Shown: in pieces, positions 38,401 to 51,900 of the stretch
Position numbering within the stretch: position 1 is the stretch's first letter
Layout: each line of letters begins with the position of its first letter
Assembly (NCBI RefSeq): GCF_029852145.1
Contig: NC_079976.1
Location: forward strand, 7,998,001-8,062,000
Direction: 5' to 3'
DNA: 64,000 bases
Source: Microplitis mediator
Taxonomy: Eukaryota; Arthropoda; Insecta; Hymenoptera; Braconidae
Program-made: the position numbers and the translations under genes
Notes under the pieces: model-generated
Seen by the model: only the letters and a program-made list of their open reading frames with translations
What the model was told of the DNA's origin: nothing
Databases searched by the model: none

Positions 38401-40733
38401 TTCTGTGTGATTAAAACAACAAATTATTTATTAATTTTTTTTTGTTGAATAGATTGAGCAGTCAGACGGATTCAATTCATCTCCATCTCGTTCCCTAGTA
38501 CTGCCACGATCCCGTGAACTAACAAATCACTTAAGGGATCACAGCTCACCTCGTAGTACCACCGATTACAGCGGCGAGGAAGATTATTCTTGTCGTGTTT
38601 GTCATAAAGTACTGAGTTCAGCAAGTTCATTAGACAGACACGTGCTCGTACATTCAGGTGAACGTCCATTCAAGTGCAAATACTGTGAAATGGCATTTAC
38701 CACCAGCGGTAATATGAATCGTCATTTAAGAAATATACACCGCGATGTCGTATCGTCACCGCCACTCAATAGTTGTACTGATTCTGAGGGTAGTAGTGAC
38801 TCAGAGCAACCTTTGTCACGACGACGTCATGTCGTTGACGAATATAATAATAATGATATTGCCAAAATAAATAATATTGATGCTGATGCTGATGATGATG
38901 ATGATGACATTCAAGATATTAATAATAAATCACCATCACAATTTCGCGCCAAAAGAAAACGACCTGATATAACAATTGATGACAGTATTGCTGAGAATAA
39001 TATTAAAAAACAAAAATTATTTATAAATAATAAAACAGTAATAAATGATTCAATAAATCATGACAATCATGATAATGATAATGATGATAATAATGATGAA
39101 GATGATGATGCTGATGATGAAATAAATGCCGTTAATAAAAATTCACTAAATTGTCCGATATGTGTAGCGGGTAATTTTACATCGAGTACATCAATGGATT
39201 TACATATTGAAAAATATCATCCGGAATTAAAAAATTCACGTCTGTTGAATTTGCATCGTCTTATGACTCAGCATTACAAAGAAAATAATTCAACATCAAC
39301 AATTACAACACCATCAATTATGTCTGTTAATAAAAATATACGGGACTCAATTGTTGGTTTCAATGATTTAACATTCACTGATTTTTCATCGGGTAAATTT
39401 CCAGCAATAGCACGTGCTGTTTGTGAACAATTAGTTCACCGTCCAGCTTCTGGTGAAAGTGCAACTTTTTTATGCTCAAAATGTCTACGCGCATTTCCAT
39501 GTAAATCAGCATTAGAATCACATGAAATTGACTGCGGAAATTTAAACTATTTAAATCATAAATTGAGAGACGATAAAATTAAAGGTAATGATTTTTTTGC
39601 TGGCTTAGATTTACAAACTAAATCAGCATCGACTATTAATAATAACAATAACAATAACAATAATAATAATAATAACAATACAGAGTCCAAAGAAGGCGGC
39701 AAAGATCTCGCTGATATCCAGAGTATTATTTCAGTAACATCCGGACCAATATTGCCGCGTTCTGACACGAGTACCCCAGATCATCAGGTAAAATTAAACT
39801 CAGCAATTTGTTCATCCGGGTCATCAGGTACCGCGAACTCTGAATATCACGGGGAAGAAGAAGCCCAGGACGCATTTGCCGCCGAATTTCGTCGCATGAA
39901 ATTGAAAGGTGAATTCCCATGCCGCCTTTGCAGCGCAATATTTCCAAACCTGCGGGCCTTGAAAGGACACAACCGCGCACACATGGGAGTCGGTCCAGGT
40001 ATGCCCTATCCCTGCAACATGTGCCCTTATACATCAACAGACAAAGCGACACTAGTGCGTCACTTAAGATCCCACAATGGCGACCGTCCTTACGAATGTT
40101 CACTTTGTAATTACGCGTTTACAACAAAAGCCAACTGCGAAAGACATGTTAGAAATCGTCATAACAAATTAACACGTGAGGAAATAAAAAGCGTGTTGAT
40201 ATATCATCCAAATGAAGATTCAACGAACGATAATATTGACAGGACATCGCCACGTGTTATGAGAGACGACACACGTAAATCATTAATGTATCCAACCTCG
40301 TTGTCAAATGACAGAGATGATTATTATAGTCATCATCATCACCTTAATACCAGTAGTAATCATCATCAACAACGCGAACGTCATCAGCATCACCAACACC
40401 AATTGCACTATCCAATGGAAAATAAAACCCAAGATTTGCTGTTATCTGAAGAGACATTGAGACTCCGACAAATGGGAATCCCTACAATGATTCCCAATCC
40501 AATAAGTCATTATGATAAATCTGATTTATTTTCACGTTCATCAGTTACTGCGATCCATCATCATCATCATCCTTTGGAATTGACCCACAGATTGACAGAC
40601 AATACGTCAGTTAATCCGCGTGATTATTTAATAAAATCAGATTTTATTAAAGCAAACGATCAGGATTCAAGATCTTCCGATGGTAGTGTGTCATTACACA
40701 CGAATAATAATAATGTTAATAATAATAATAGTA

Positions 40734-40772
<39 letters not shown>

Positions 40773-43700
40773 GTAGTAATAATAACAATAATAATCAGTC
40801 TCTAGTCAGTGAAACCAAATCTACTGGTGGTGCTGCTGATTTACACCAAAGAATTATACAGGCTAGTCCAATTGACCTCAAACGTCAAGACCTAAACAAT
40901 CCAACAACAGACGATGCACCTCTAGATTTATCAATGGACGTATTGGATCTTAGTAAAAAATCACGTGAAATAAATTCCTCAGATTTAACAACGAGTATTT
41001 CATCCGATGATAACAATAAAAGTAACAAAGAATTATTTGATGCCAATCAATTTTTACTGGCCCAAGCATTACTAAAAGCCGGACAATCGGGCAATCCATC
41101 GAGTTCTATCGAAGCTATTTATGCAAATGCCCAGCAATTGCTCTACAGAAATTACGCTAATTTCCCAACACCACCAGCAAGTATGTTGTCACCATTTATA
41201 TTCAATCCTCATTTATTTAATCAGGATCTTGCTATGAGAGAAAACTTGCAGAAAGAATTAGTCCGTGGACTGCAAACAAGCGGGGGTAATTTAATTGAGT
41301 CGCGTTTGAATAAATCATCATCTAATTTCTCGCCAACTCCAGCGTATCCACAAAATCGCGATATCTTAACTGGGCAATCGATCAATGAATCAGCGAATGA
41401 TTATTCAAGATTAGCAGCAACGCCATCAACGAGCGGCGCCAGTGTAATTAGTCCGCGTGACCGGTTGGTGGATAATAACAGCGGGTCTTCAAATTCTGTA
41501 AAAATGGTCATCAAAAACGGCGTGCTCGTTAGAAAACAAAAACAGCGGAGATATCGTACCGAGAGACCGTTCATTTGCGATCACTGTACGGCTAGATTTA
41601 CACTCCGCAGCAACATGGAGCGACATGTCAAGCAGCAGCATCCGCAATTCTGGTGCCAGAAACCGCGCGGTGGTCATTCGACACGCGGAAGACCTCCGAG
41701 TTATCCCCCAACGATGTTGCGGACTAAACGTTACTCTGTAAGACAGAATCAGCAGCCGTATCCAACATCTAGGCTTCCTAAAGTGAGACAATCATCACCG
41801 AATGCTGATGACAAACGTCCGATTTCTGACCGCGTTAAGTACGCGATTCTTGCCCAGCAATTGAAGGGCAATCAGAATGATGACAATGACACTGATGAAG
41901 AATTGATAATTGATGAGAACGCAGCTGCGGCAGCGGGTGATAAAGACAGTGAGCGTCGCAGTGACGAGCGGTCGACTAGTTTGTTGAGAGGTAAATTGGA
42001 AGAAAGTATTGGAAAAAATAATAATAGTAACGGTAATAATAATGAGGGTGAAGAATCGGCTTTGGAGAATGGAAATAAAAGTGGGATCGAGTCTCTAGTT
42101 GAATGCAAAATGGAGCCGGATGATGACGATGACGAGGACGGGGATGAGGAAGATGATGAAGACGACAAAGACGTCGATGATTGCAAGATAAAAAACGAGG
42201 ACGGCAACGCTGATCTCGCAAGCGTATCGGAATTACTAGACAATGCGTCGCAACAGTATCAGCAGTTCAGGCCGCAGGATATGAGTGACGAAGAAGGATT
42301 GATTGCGTCGACAAGTGACTGCAATAATTCCGGCAGTGATGAAAAATCTGATTCCGTAAATTCAAATAATTCGTCGTCGTCAAAATCGATCAAGAAGAAG
42401 AAGAAAAAGAAGAAGAAGAAATCGGCGTATTCTATGGCACCAAATCGCGTACACTGTCCGTATTGTGAACGTCCATTCCCATGGTCATCGTCATTAAGAA
42501 GACATATTTTAACTCACACTGGACAAAAACCCTACAGATGTGATTACTGTCCACTATTATTCACGACAAAATCAAATTGCGACCGTCATCTGCTGAGAAA
42601 ACATAAATCTAATACTGGGATAAATAATTTGCAGTACAGTAGCGGGGTCGTTGGTGGTACTGGTGCTGGTGGGGGTACTGGTAGTGTTATTAGTAGAAAT
42701 TTATCATCACCAGAAGCTCAAGAAGTAACGACTATTAATAATAATAATACTTTTGCGACGAGAAATGTACCAGAGAGACCGTACAAATGCAATCTTTGTC
42801 CGAGTTCTACATTCTCGACACTTGGAAACCTAAAGAAACACAAGGCCACTAAACATTCGCATGATGATAATAATAAATCATCATCGAGACCTGATTCGCC
42901 GAACAGTGAAGTAAATTCGGATCAACAAAATAGTCCGGCGCCTTGTAATGAACAAAATGAACGGAGCGACTACGAAAGTCATTCGTCTAGTGTATCAGAC
43001 ACGATGGAGACTAATAGTGGAGCGACGACGATGCCAACCTCGACATCAACACCAATAGCAGCAGCAGCGATGATTGAGGCCAAGCCTAATTCCAATAGTA
43101 TTATTAATTCACTTGTTAATGACACATCGAAATCACGACGGCCGTCGCCTAGATCCTCACCTGGACCATCCGATTCACCGTTCAAGTGCCATCTCTGCGA
43201 CAGCGGATACGCTGACCGTCAAGATTGTCTTGACCATATAAGAGATCATCATCGCGAGTCCTGGGATTTGCTTGTTGCCAAAGGCGCTCTGGATATGGAC
43301 ACGGAAAACATTGAAGACAATCACTTGCATCATCAACATCTGAGCGATGGCGAGGAGAAACGTGGAAGATTTCCTGATTACACCAACAGAAAGGTAAATA
43401 TTTGTTGAGATAATAAGTGTTTTTATTTTTAGTTTTATCTCCGCGGTTTTTTGTCAATAAATTCAAGTCTACCGTCTCGATGATAAATTGTGACATTTAT
43501 TTTTTTTGTTTTGTTGCTTTGTTTGATGTCATGGATTGATAAAATTTATGGGAAAAATTATTTCAATTAATTAAAATTCGGTGTCACTTTTGTTTGGATT
43601 TTTTTTTGATTAATTTTGTTATTGATATTTTTTTTTCTCGTGTAAAAAAAATTCAACCCGTCGGATTTTGTGAAATTTTAGTACTAGATACAAAAAAATC

Positions 43701-44724
43701 AGATTAAATTCCGTGGAAAAAAAATTCGATCAATCGAACATCGAAATTTGAGATAAATTTGAACTTTTCATAAAATTTCATACTGATAAGAACTCGGAAA
43801 ATTCAGAAAAAATAAAAATTTCGACTCATTGCGATTTAGTTTTGATTTTTGTCTGAGAAAATTTTTGGAAAAATAAAAATTTATGACTTTTGGAAATATT
43901 TTTACTTTTCCGTTTAATTTTTCCTCATAATTTATTTATTTCTGCATTAATTTTTGTATTTAAAATTTTCAAAAATTCAAAATTGTCTCAAATTTAAAAT
44001 TTGACATCAAAATCTATCATTTATATTTCTAATTTAATTTATTGATGTCATTTGTTACAATTTTAATTTTCCAATAAATTTCCCGCTCATTTAATTTTTA
44101 AATTTTTTACAACAAAATTAAATTTTAATTTTAAATTTATTCCAGGTGATGTGTGTATTTTGTATGCGTCGTTTCTGGTCAGCGGAAGATCTTCGCCGTC
44201 ATATGAGAACTCACACCGGAGAGCGACCATACTCATGTGACATCTGCTGCCGCAGATTTACCCTAAAGCACAGCATGCTCCGTCACCGTAAAAAACACGA
44301 GTCTACCGACTCCATAATATACGTGGGTACAAGTGGCGACGAAGAGACAAATCCAATCCAACCGCCAACAATAACCCCCCGAAGTCATCAACACCATCAG
44401 CTAATGATGGCATCACCAATAATCGGCGACACATCGCGTCTACAAGACAGAATGTCGCTGCCAAGTGTCGCGTCAGTGGCCACCGGTGATGCTGCGCCAA
44501 GTAGACTCATGAGTAGATTTAATCCTTATGAATCATTGACAACAATGACTGGTAAAATATTAAACAATCAACATATAAATAATTGTGAGTCAACTCCAGA
44601 CACTGAAAATGATTTGATATCAAATTTACTTGGCATTAGAGACAAAAGTATAATTGATAAAGTTCTTCAAGCATCTGCTGATGATGCTGCTAAATTACTT
44701 GGCGTTAATCGAAGCCATGATTAA
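32456..44724 (+). CDS. peb: Hindsight/pebbled (RREB1-type) zinc-finger transcription factor
   Basis: Nuclear DNA-binding regulator, orthologous to Drosophila Hindsight and vertebrate RREB1 by finger sequence and order. Coding exons: 32456-32474, 37802-37869, 38453-43393, 44146-44724. All junctions are GT-AG and phases agree, giving 1868 aa. I count fourteen fingers, with first cysteines near residues 76, 104, 263, 370, 519, 550, 578, 1071, 1364, 1392, 1475, 1608, 1679 and 1707. The fourth is C2HC (C370, C373, H386, C390). Finger 1 carries SSASSLDRH and the linker HSGERPFKC that mark RREB1. A PLDLS CtBP-binding motif (852-856) is followed by VLDLS. Long poly-Asn tracts, an acidic stretch near 1245-1265 and a run of about ten lysines near 1343 (likely NLS) separate the finger groups. 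Length and finger number match the Drosophila protein (from memory). The family controls epithelial morphogenesis and is a Notch target in fly follicle cells. Start choice: the first exon encodes only MDCTTN, so it is less certain than the rest. Confidence 0.95.
34485..34870. mobile_element. CTCAAGAAAA-family fragments in hindsight intron 1
   Basis: Two pieces of the family lie in opposite orientation. The first runs to TTTTTTTCTGTGTA at about 34578. The second ends, inverted, at AGTCGAGAATTTTTTTTACTGTA at about 34866 (equivalent to the usual left terminus). The open frames on both strands here (34318-34701, 34475-34831) are repeat-derived. Confidence 0.6.
34930..35450. promoter_or_regulatory. 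GC-rich island in hindsight intron 1
   Basis: The base composition is close to that of coding DNA although no conserved protein is encoded: all six frames give short, unrelated open frames. It contains GTGTAACCGGCCGGGCAGAG and long purine-rich tracts (GAGAGAGAAGAAG, GGGGAAAGAGG). It is a candidate enhancer, alternative promoter or noncoding exon. Confidence 0.35.
37864..38407. repeat. Tandem duplication in hindsight intron 2 (248-bp offset)
   Basis: TCATCGGTAATTAT occurs at 37864, spanning the end of exon 2 and its donor, and again at 38112. It is followed both times by the same AT-rich leader and then a CTCAAGAAAA-family element (CCAGAAA..., TTGACTCAAAGTAAATTTTC). The second copy runs to TTTCTGTGTG at about 38407, 45 bp before the exon 3 acceptor. 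The repeat therefore copies the last bases of exon 2 and its GTAATT donor. Confidence 0.8.
43394..44145 (+). other. Hindsight intron 3 (752 bp)
   Basis: It begins GTAAAT and ends TTCCAG. It is T/A-rich. CGTGTAAAAAAAATTC at about 43640 is a partial relative of the 9454-9818 element terminus. Reading through the donor would end at a stop four codons after Lys1676 (VNIC). Confidence 0.75.
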
Positions 44725-47170
44725 GCTTAACATTTACAATAATTAATTAATTAATCAATTGATTAATTAGTAGTTGATAAAAAATATAATTAATGAATTT
44801 TCATTTTGTACAAAATATAATAATTAATTATAATTTAATTATTTATTAGAATTTATTGGGTCAAATTCCGGTTTCCCATTACGTTCACGATCGTGCCTTA
44901 CAAATAATAATTTTAAAAAATCTCAACGTGACGGTAAAAGGAAAATAAATTTTCTTTTATCGAATTGAGAATTTTGGCATTTAAATTAATTAGATAATAA
45001 TTAATATTACGTTAGATTTCATAAGATTTATAAGTAGGGAAAAAAATAATAATTATGATTAATTGTATTATTGTTTGATAGCTTAGATTTTCTTTGAGAA
45101 ACTGAATTTAAAAAAATGTTTTTTTTTGTTTTATATGTTTTTTTTTTTTATTAATTTGAGTTAAATATTTTTTTACTGTAATTATGTTACGATAATTAAG
45201 GGAGTTGGTGCACTTTACGGGTTGATTAATTATTTTTTTTTTTCATCGGTTGTGCATAGTATTTTTTTTAATCCTTATTTTGTTATTAAAATAAGAGCGA
45301 ATGTAAATTTAAATTAGTTATTAATTAATTAGAAATTTCATGTATATAAAATATATAGCCATAAATATTTAATTAAATCTTTGGATAATTAATAGTAATT
45401 TTATTTTACTAGGATACGAAATTTAAAATATAAAATAATTATTTAGAAAATTAGAAAAATTAAGAAAATTGAAAAAGTCAGATAAAGTTTTTTTTTGGAG
45501 TTGAAAAAGTAGAAGCGAAAAAAATTTTGTAAAGAAAAAATTACTAATTCCAAAAGAACGACTAGACTTTTAGAATTAGTAATTAAAATTATACTTGTGA
45601 TTTAAAAAATTATTTAGAGTATTAATGTTATTATTTATTATCTAGTGACGTTAAGTAATTGTCGATTTATTTCCACGATTTATTAACGACATTAAATTTT
45701 CAGATAATAAGAATACACAGAAAATTAAAATTTCTTGACATAAGATAAATTTTTTATTATGAAATGAAAAGAAAAATTTTTTTAGGACTAGAAAAATTTT
45801 TTCTTGACTCAAAAAAATTTTACTTGACTCAAGAAATTTTTTTTTTGCATCAAGAAAATTTTCCTTGACTCAAGAAAATTTTTTCTTGGCTCAAAAAATT
45901 TTTGTCTCCAATTCATAATTCAAAAAATTTCTTAAAGTGAAAAAAAAAAAAAATTTTTCTTGAGCCAAGAAATTTTTTTTTTTCTGTATACGAAAGGTGG
46001 ATCTAGAATTCCCAAAGAAAAAATTATACTATTTATCTATTTAGCCATATATATTTTTTTTTAACTTAATGTTTAAATTTATTATCGCGTACTGACCATA
46101 GGAAATATAACACACAGATATAAAAGTTAAATTAGATATTAATTTATCATAATAATAATATTATACGTATACTAAAATTTGTATAAAGAGACATAAAAAT
46201 AGTGAGACATAAATTTTGATGGTAATTTGATTTAATGATCAGAGTATCTCTGCTGATAGATTGTAGGTAATATATATAAATATATATAAATGTATACCTA
46301 GTAAAATAATTAATTAATATAAAAATTGACAAAAAGTGTAAAATAAAACTGATAAGTGAAGTGAAAATTAAAAAGCGGAGCAATATACGATTAAGAATTT
46401 ATGTAACCGATAATTTAGTTAATATTTAATAGCCGATATAAATTTTCGCATGTAAATATACAGTTATAAATATATATTAACGTATGTAATAATTATAAAT
46501 TAAATAATGATAATAATAATAATAATAGTATGGTGTTATTTGAATTGTTAATTTTCCTAACATGGGAAAATAAAAATAATTGAATGCAATTATACCAAAT
46601 AATAAAATGGCTTAATTAAAGATCATATATAATGTTAACTTGAGGTAGACTTTAAGTAAAGAAATAGAGAAGAAAAACCATAAAAGTATTTGCTAATTTG
46701 TCTTTATCTCTTACTATCTCTATTTTTCATTTCTCTATTCAATTAATTAATTTTTTTTTTATTTTTATTTTTTATTGTATCAATTATTATTATTATTTAT
46801 TTTTTTTTATATAAATAATATCATACAAGTTATAAAAATATATATTTAATAATTATATCTATTTATTATAAGCAAGTGGATCTTACGGCCAGTAAATAAT
46901 TATTTTTGTCTGGGACTTTCTCTCTCATGTATACTTAAATAAATAAAATTCTGTACATTAATAAAATTTAAAAAAAATAAAAAAAAATGAATTAAGTTAC
47001 ACTTATGAACGCATTAAACCCGGGCTTTCTAATTATGTCTTTTTACATAATAGAAGAAAGAAGGATTTCAATTTTAGTGCTATTAAATAATTATTGTAAT
47101 TTGTGCATAAATGATTGTATTGCATCTTCGTTTGACTTTTCAGTATGTATAAGTAAATAAAAGCAATGTA
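44725..47170 (+). other. Probable hindsight 3' UTR
   Basis: Very AT-rich DNA after the stop codon. It contains a CTCAAGAAAA-family element at 45716-45988. AATAAA signals occur, for example at about 46940 and about 47156 (AAATAAAAGCAATG). No other gene is visible before the TTAA-flanked element at 47297, so a UTR of up to about 2.4 kb is plausible; the true end is unknown. Confidence 0.4.
45716..45988. mobile_element. CTCAAGAAAA-family MITE downstream of hindsight
   Basis: The left end is CACAGAAAATTAAAA after TA, and the right end is TTTTTTTTTCTGTA. The body repeats CTTGACTCAAGAAAATTTT. It probably lies in the transcribed 3' UTR. Confidence 0.65.
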
Positions 47171-47296
47171 AACCCTTAAAATATATCATGGTTTATTTTA
47201 TTTCTCTGTACTCAATACTCTTACTATTTATTAATAATTTAGGTAATTAAAAATATCGTAAATAGACAGTAAAACAAAATTTACTGAGTCAATTAA

Positions 47297-48701
<1,405 letters not shown>

Positions 48702-48705
48702 TTAA

Positions 48706-48975
48706 ATATATACGAATTATGTTTTATATCAAGAAAAAAATTTAAGTTGTTATTAACAAGTAACAAAAAAAAAAAAAGAAAACTATAATCTACAGTCAGA
48801 AGTGAGTAATTAAATTAATAAAAATGTCTTGATTCGGGTTTAAAATAAAATTGTTAAAATTTTTCGTTTAAAAAATATTAAATAAAATATTTTAGTTTCA
48901 AAATTAAAAATAAATGACACCAAGTAAATTAAAAAATATAAATTCAAATGTCAAATAAAAAATTAAAATTTTCAA
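48706..48975 (+). promoter_or_regulatory. CDC14 upstream region
   Basis: A short AT-rich interval between the TTAA element and the CDC14 ATG. No TATA-initiator pair stands out. Upstream ATGs at about 48824 (stops at once) and 48948 are out of frame with the coding sequence. Confidence 0.35.
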
Positions 48976-51900
48976 ATGGCTTATCATCAAAATTCCGACT
49001 TACCAGAAAACAATTCAACTAAAATATCAGAACTTATTCCCAATGAAAAATCTGCCAACAATAATTGCGATTTGAACAGCATCAAAAGTCATCCGGACAT
49101 AAATTATATCGCCGAATTTATCGTAAATAAATTTTATTTTGCAATTTTAATAGAAGGTAAAACCGTACCGAGAAATACACCGGATGTTAATTTTTTGAAT
49201 ACCGACGATGAATTTATTTATCACAATTTTTATAATGATTTTGGTCCATTAAATCTTGGCTGCCTGTACAAGTAAAGTATTTTTTATCTTATTGTTGATA
49301 CTAATTCGGAGATAAAAATAACTTTTAAATGTTTGCTTAGATATTGTTTTAAAGTTAACAAAATATTAAATAATCCACGTAATCGTCATAAACAAATAGT
49401 ACATTACTGTGTTAAAAATGATGAGAAAAAAGCAAACGCTGCGTTTTTGATATCATCGTATGCTATTTTATATTTAAATAAATATCCTAAGGATGCACAT
49501 AAATCGCTAGTAGATGGCAATATATCATTAAAGCCATTCCAAGATGCTTCAATGGGACACTCTATTTATCGTTTACGATTACAAGGTAATTAATAAAAAT
49601 TTTAATTCAATTTAACGGGTGATCCCAGCGCGTGCGCTTCGAAAACGAGGGATTTAAAAAAAAATCAATGAAATAAAAACGCTAGGATATTAAATTTTCT
49701 TTTTCAAAGGCGCCTCTGTAAGTGAACTGTCGGTTTTAAAACAAAGATCCAATTAAATTTTTGAAAAACTACAGAGAAAAATTAAATTTAACTCATGAAT
49801 GTGAATGTGGCAGACATTAGACAAATTTAAAATTATAAATAAATAGAGTAATTAATTAAAAAAAAAATATTTATAAAAAATGCACTTATTAATTTCAAAA
49901 TTTTTTAAATGCGCATTTTTTAAAAATTTTATTTCTTCAATTATTTACTCTATTTATTGATAATTTGAAATTTGTCCGATGGCTGCTACATTCACACTCA
50001 TATTTAACTCAATGTTAAATATATGGGAATCCAAATTTTACTGGTTTTCTGTAGCTCTTAAAAAATTACTTGGATCTTTTTCTTATCATTATTTAGTAAT
50101 ATGTAAAATTTCATTAAATTCTGACCAGCAATTCTAATTGCAATTAAATTTTTAATTAATCTAGATTGTTTAAATGCTCTGTACAAAGCAGTAACTTTTG
50201 GATTTTTTAATTTCGATGATTTTGATATATCTGAATATGAAAAATATGAGAAAGTTAAGAACGGTGATTTAAATTGGATCGTGCCTCAAAAATTTTTGGC
50301 ATTCACGGGTCCGAGCACCGAACCAGGAACTCCCTATCATCCCCCGGAACACTACTATGACTATTTTATAGAAAATAATGTAAATACAATCATAAGGTTG
50401 AACAAGGAATCGTATGATTCTTCGAGGTATCAATTTTTTTTTTAATTAGCTTCGAAATTATCATTTAAATGTATTTTACAAAAGACTTTCTTTCTTTTTT
50501 TTTAAATTCGACTGCTCAGATTCACTAGAATTGGAATCAATCATTATGACATTTATTTACCTGATGGAAGTGTACCATCCCGAAAAGTTCTTTGTCAATT
50601 TTTATACATCGCTGAGATTACTAATGGACCAATTGCAGTTCATTGCAAGGTAAAAAAAAATAATAGATAAATTATTCATGGTAATTACATAAATCTAATT
50701 ACTTAAAAATTTTTTTAATTTAACAACTAAAATATTTTTTCGATTTCGAAAAATAATTGTTATGTGGATTCAATAAAATTATCACAGTCGACTACCCGTC
50801 ATAAGCCTGACCGTAATAAGTCTCTTCCACTCAATCGACAATTACTGAATCCAAACAACTTCTCCCACTTAACCACTTTTTTGAATTTCGTACCAGATAT
50901 CCCATTATAAGCCTCCGTTAAAATTGTCAAAAAAATTATAAACCAAAAATAGGAAAAAAAAGACAAGTTGAAAAATAAAAATCGTACGTCAAAATAAAAT
51001 GGCGGCAGAATATGATAGAAAAATATTTAAAAAATAAAAAAAAAACACTTGAGTGTTTGAACAAACCTTGGTGGGGAAATAATACGCAGAAGGGTGTCCT
51101 AATACACTTGGAGATTTAATTTAAATTGCTCCAAGTGTATTGCAGCTAAAAAACGTCACTTAACTGCTATTTCCCACCAGACGATGCCAGATGATTGGGC
51201 TCAAGAACTTGGAAGTTATCAGCATCAGCAAATCGCAACACTTTACATTCAAACTGAACACTTAACACTTTACACCAGCACTGAACACTCAACACTTAAC
51301 TTCACCATAGACACTTTGCACACTTTAAATTAACAAAAGATAAAGTTTACAATCACTGCACAATTTTACACGACTTAACTGCAATACTGTGTTTCAATTC
51401 AAACGTAAAGAAGAATCTGGACTACAACTGCCATTGTCGATGATATTGACAGCCGCTATTGGACCGCTAGCTGGTACAGAGCAATCGACTTTGCGATTCG
51501 ATTCTCCCACCCCCACTTTAGCAAAAATTTGAACGTTGAACACAGCAACGCGCAGTAGCGTCATCTTGGCGCGAAATTTAAAAATTGAAATTTAATAATT
51601 TCATTAAAATTTATATTTATCAATAATTATATTAATTAGACTACAAAATATACTCGTAAATTTTTATTTTCATAAATAATTTATTAATTATTCTCATTAC
51701 TTGCGCGGTAAATTTAAATATTGAAAAAATTAATTATTAGAAATTGAAGAAAAATAAAAATCGTACGTTAAAATAAAAAGGCAGCAGAATATGATAGAAG
51801 AATTGTAAAAATTAACAAAAAAACACTTGAGTGTTTAAACAAACCTTGGTGGGGAAATAATATGCAGAAGGGTATCCTAATACACTTGGAGATTTAAATT

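Noticed and set aside
39726..40103. 125-codon minus-strand frame inside hindsight
   Set aside because: It is the antisense shadow of conserved zinc-finger coding sequence.
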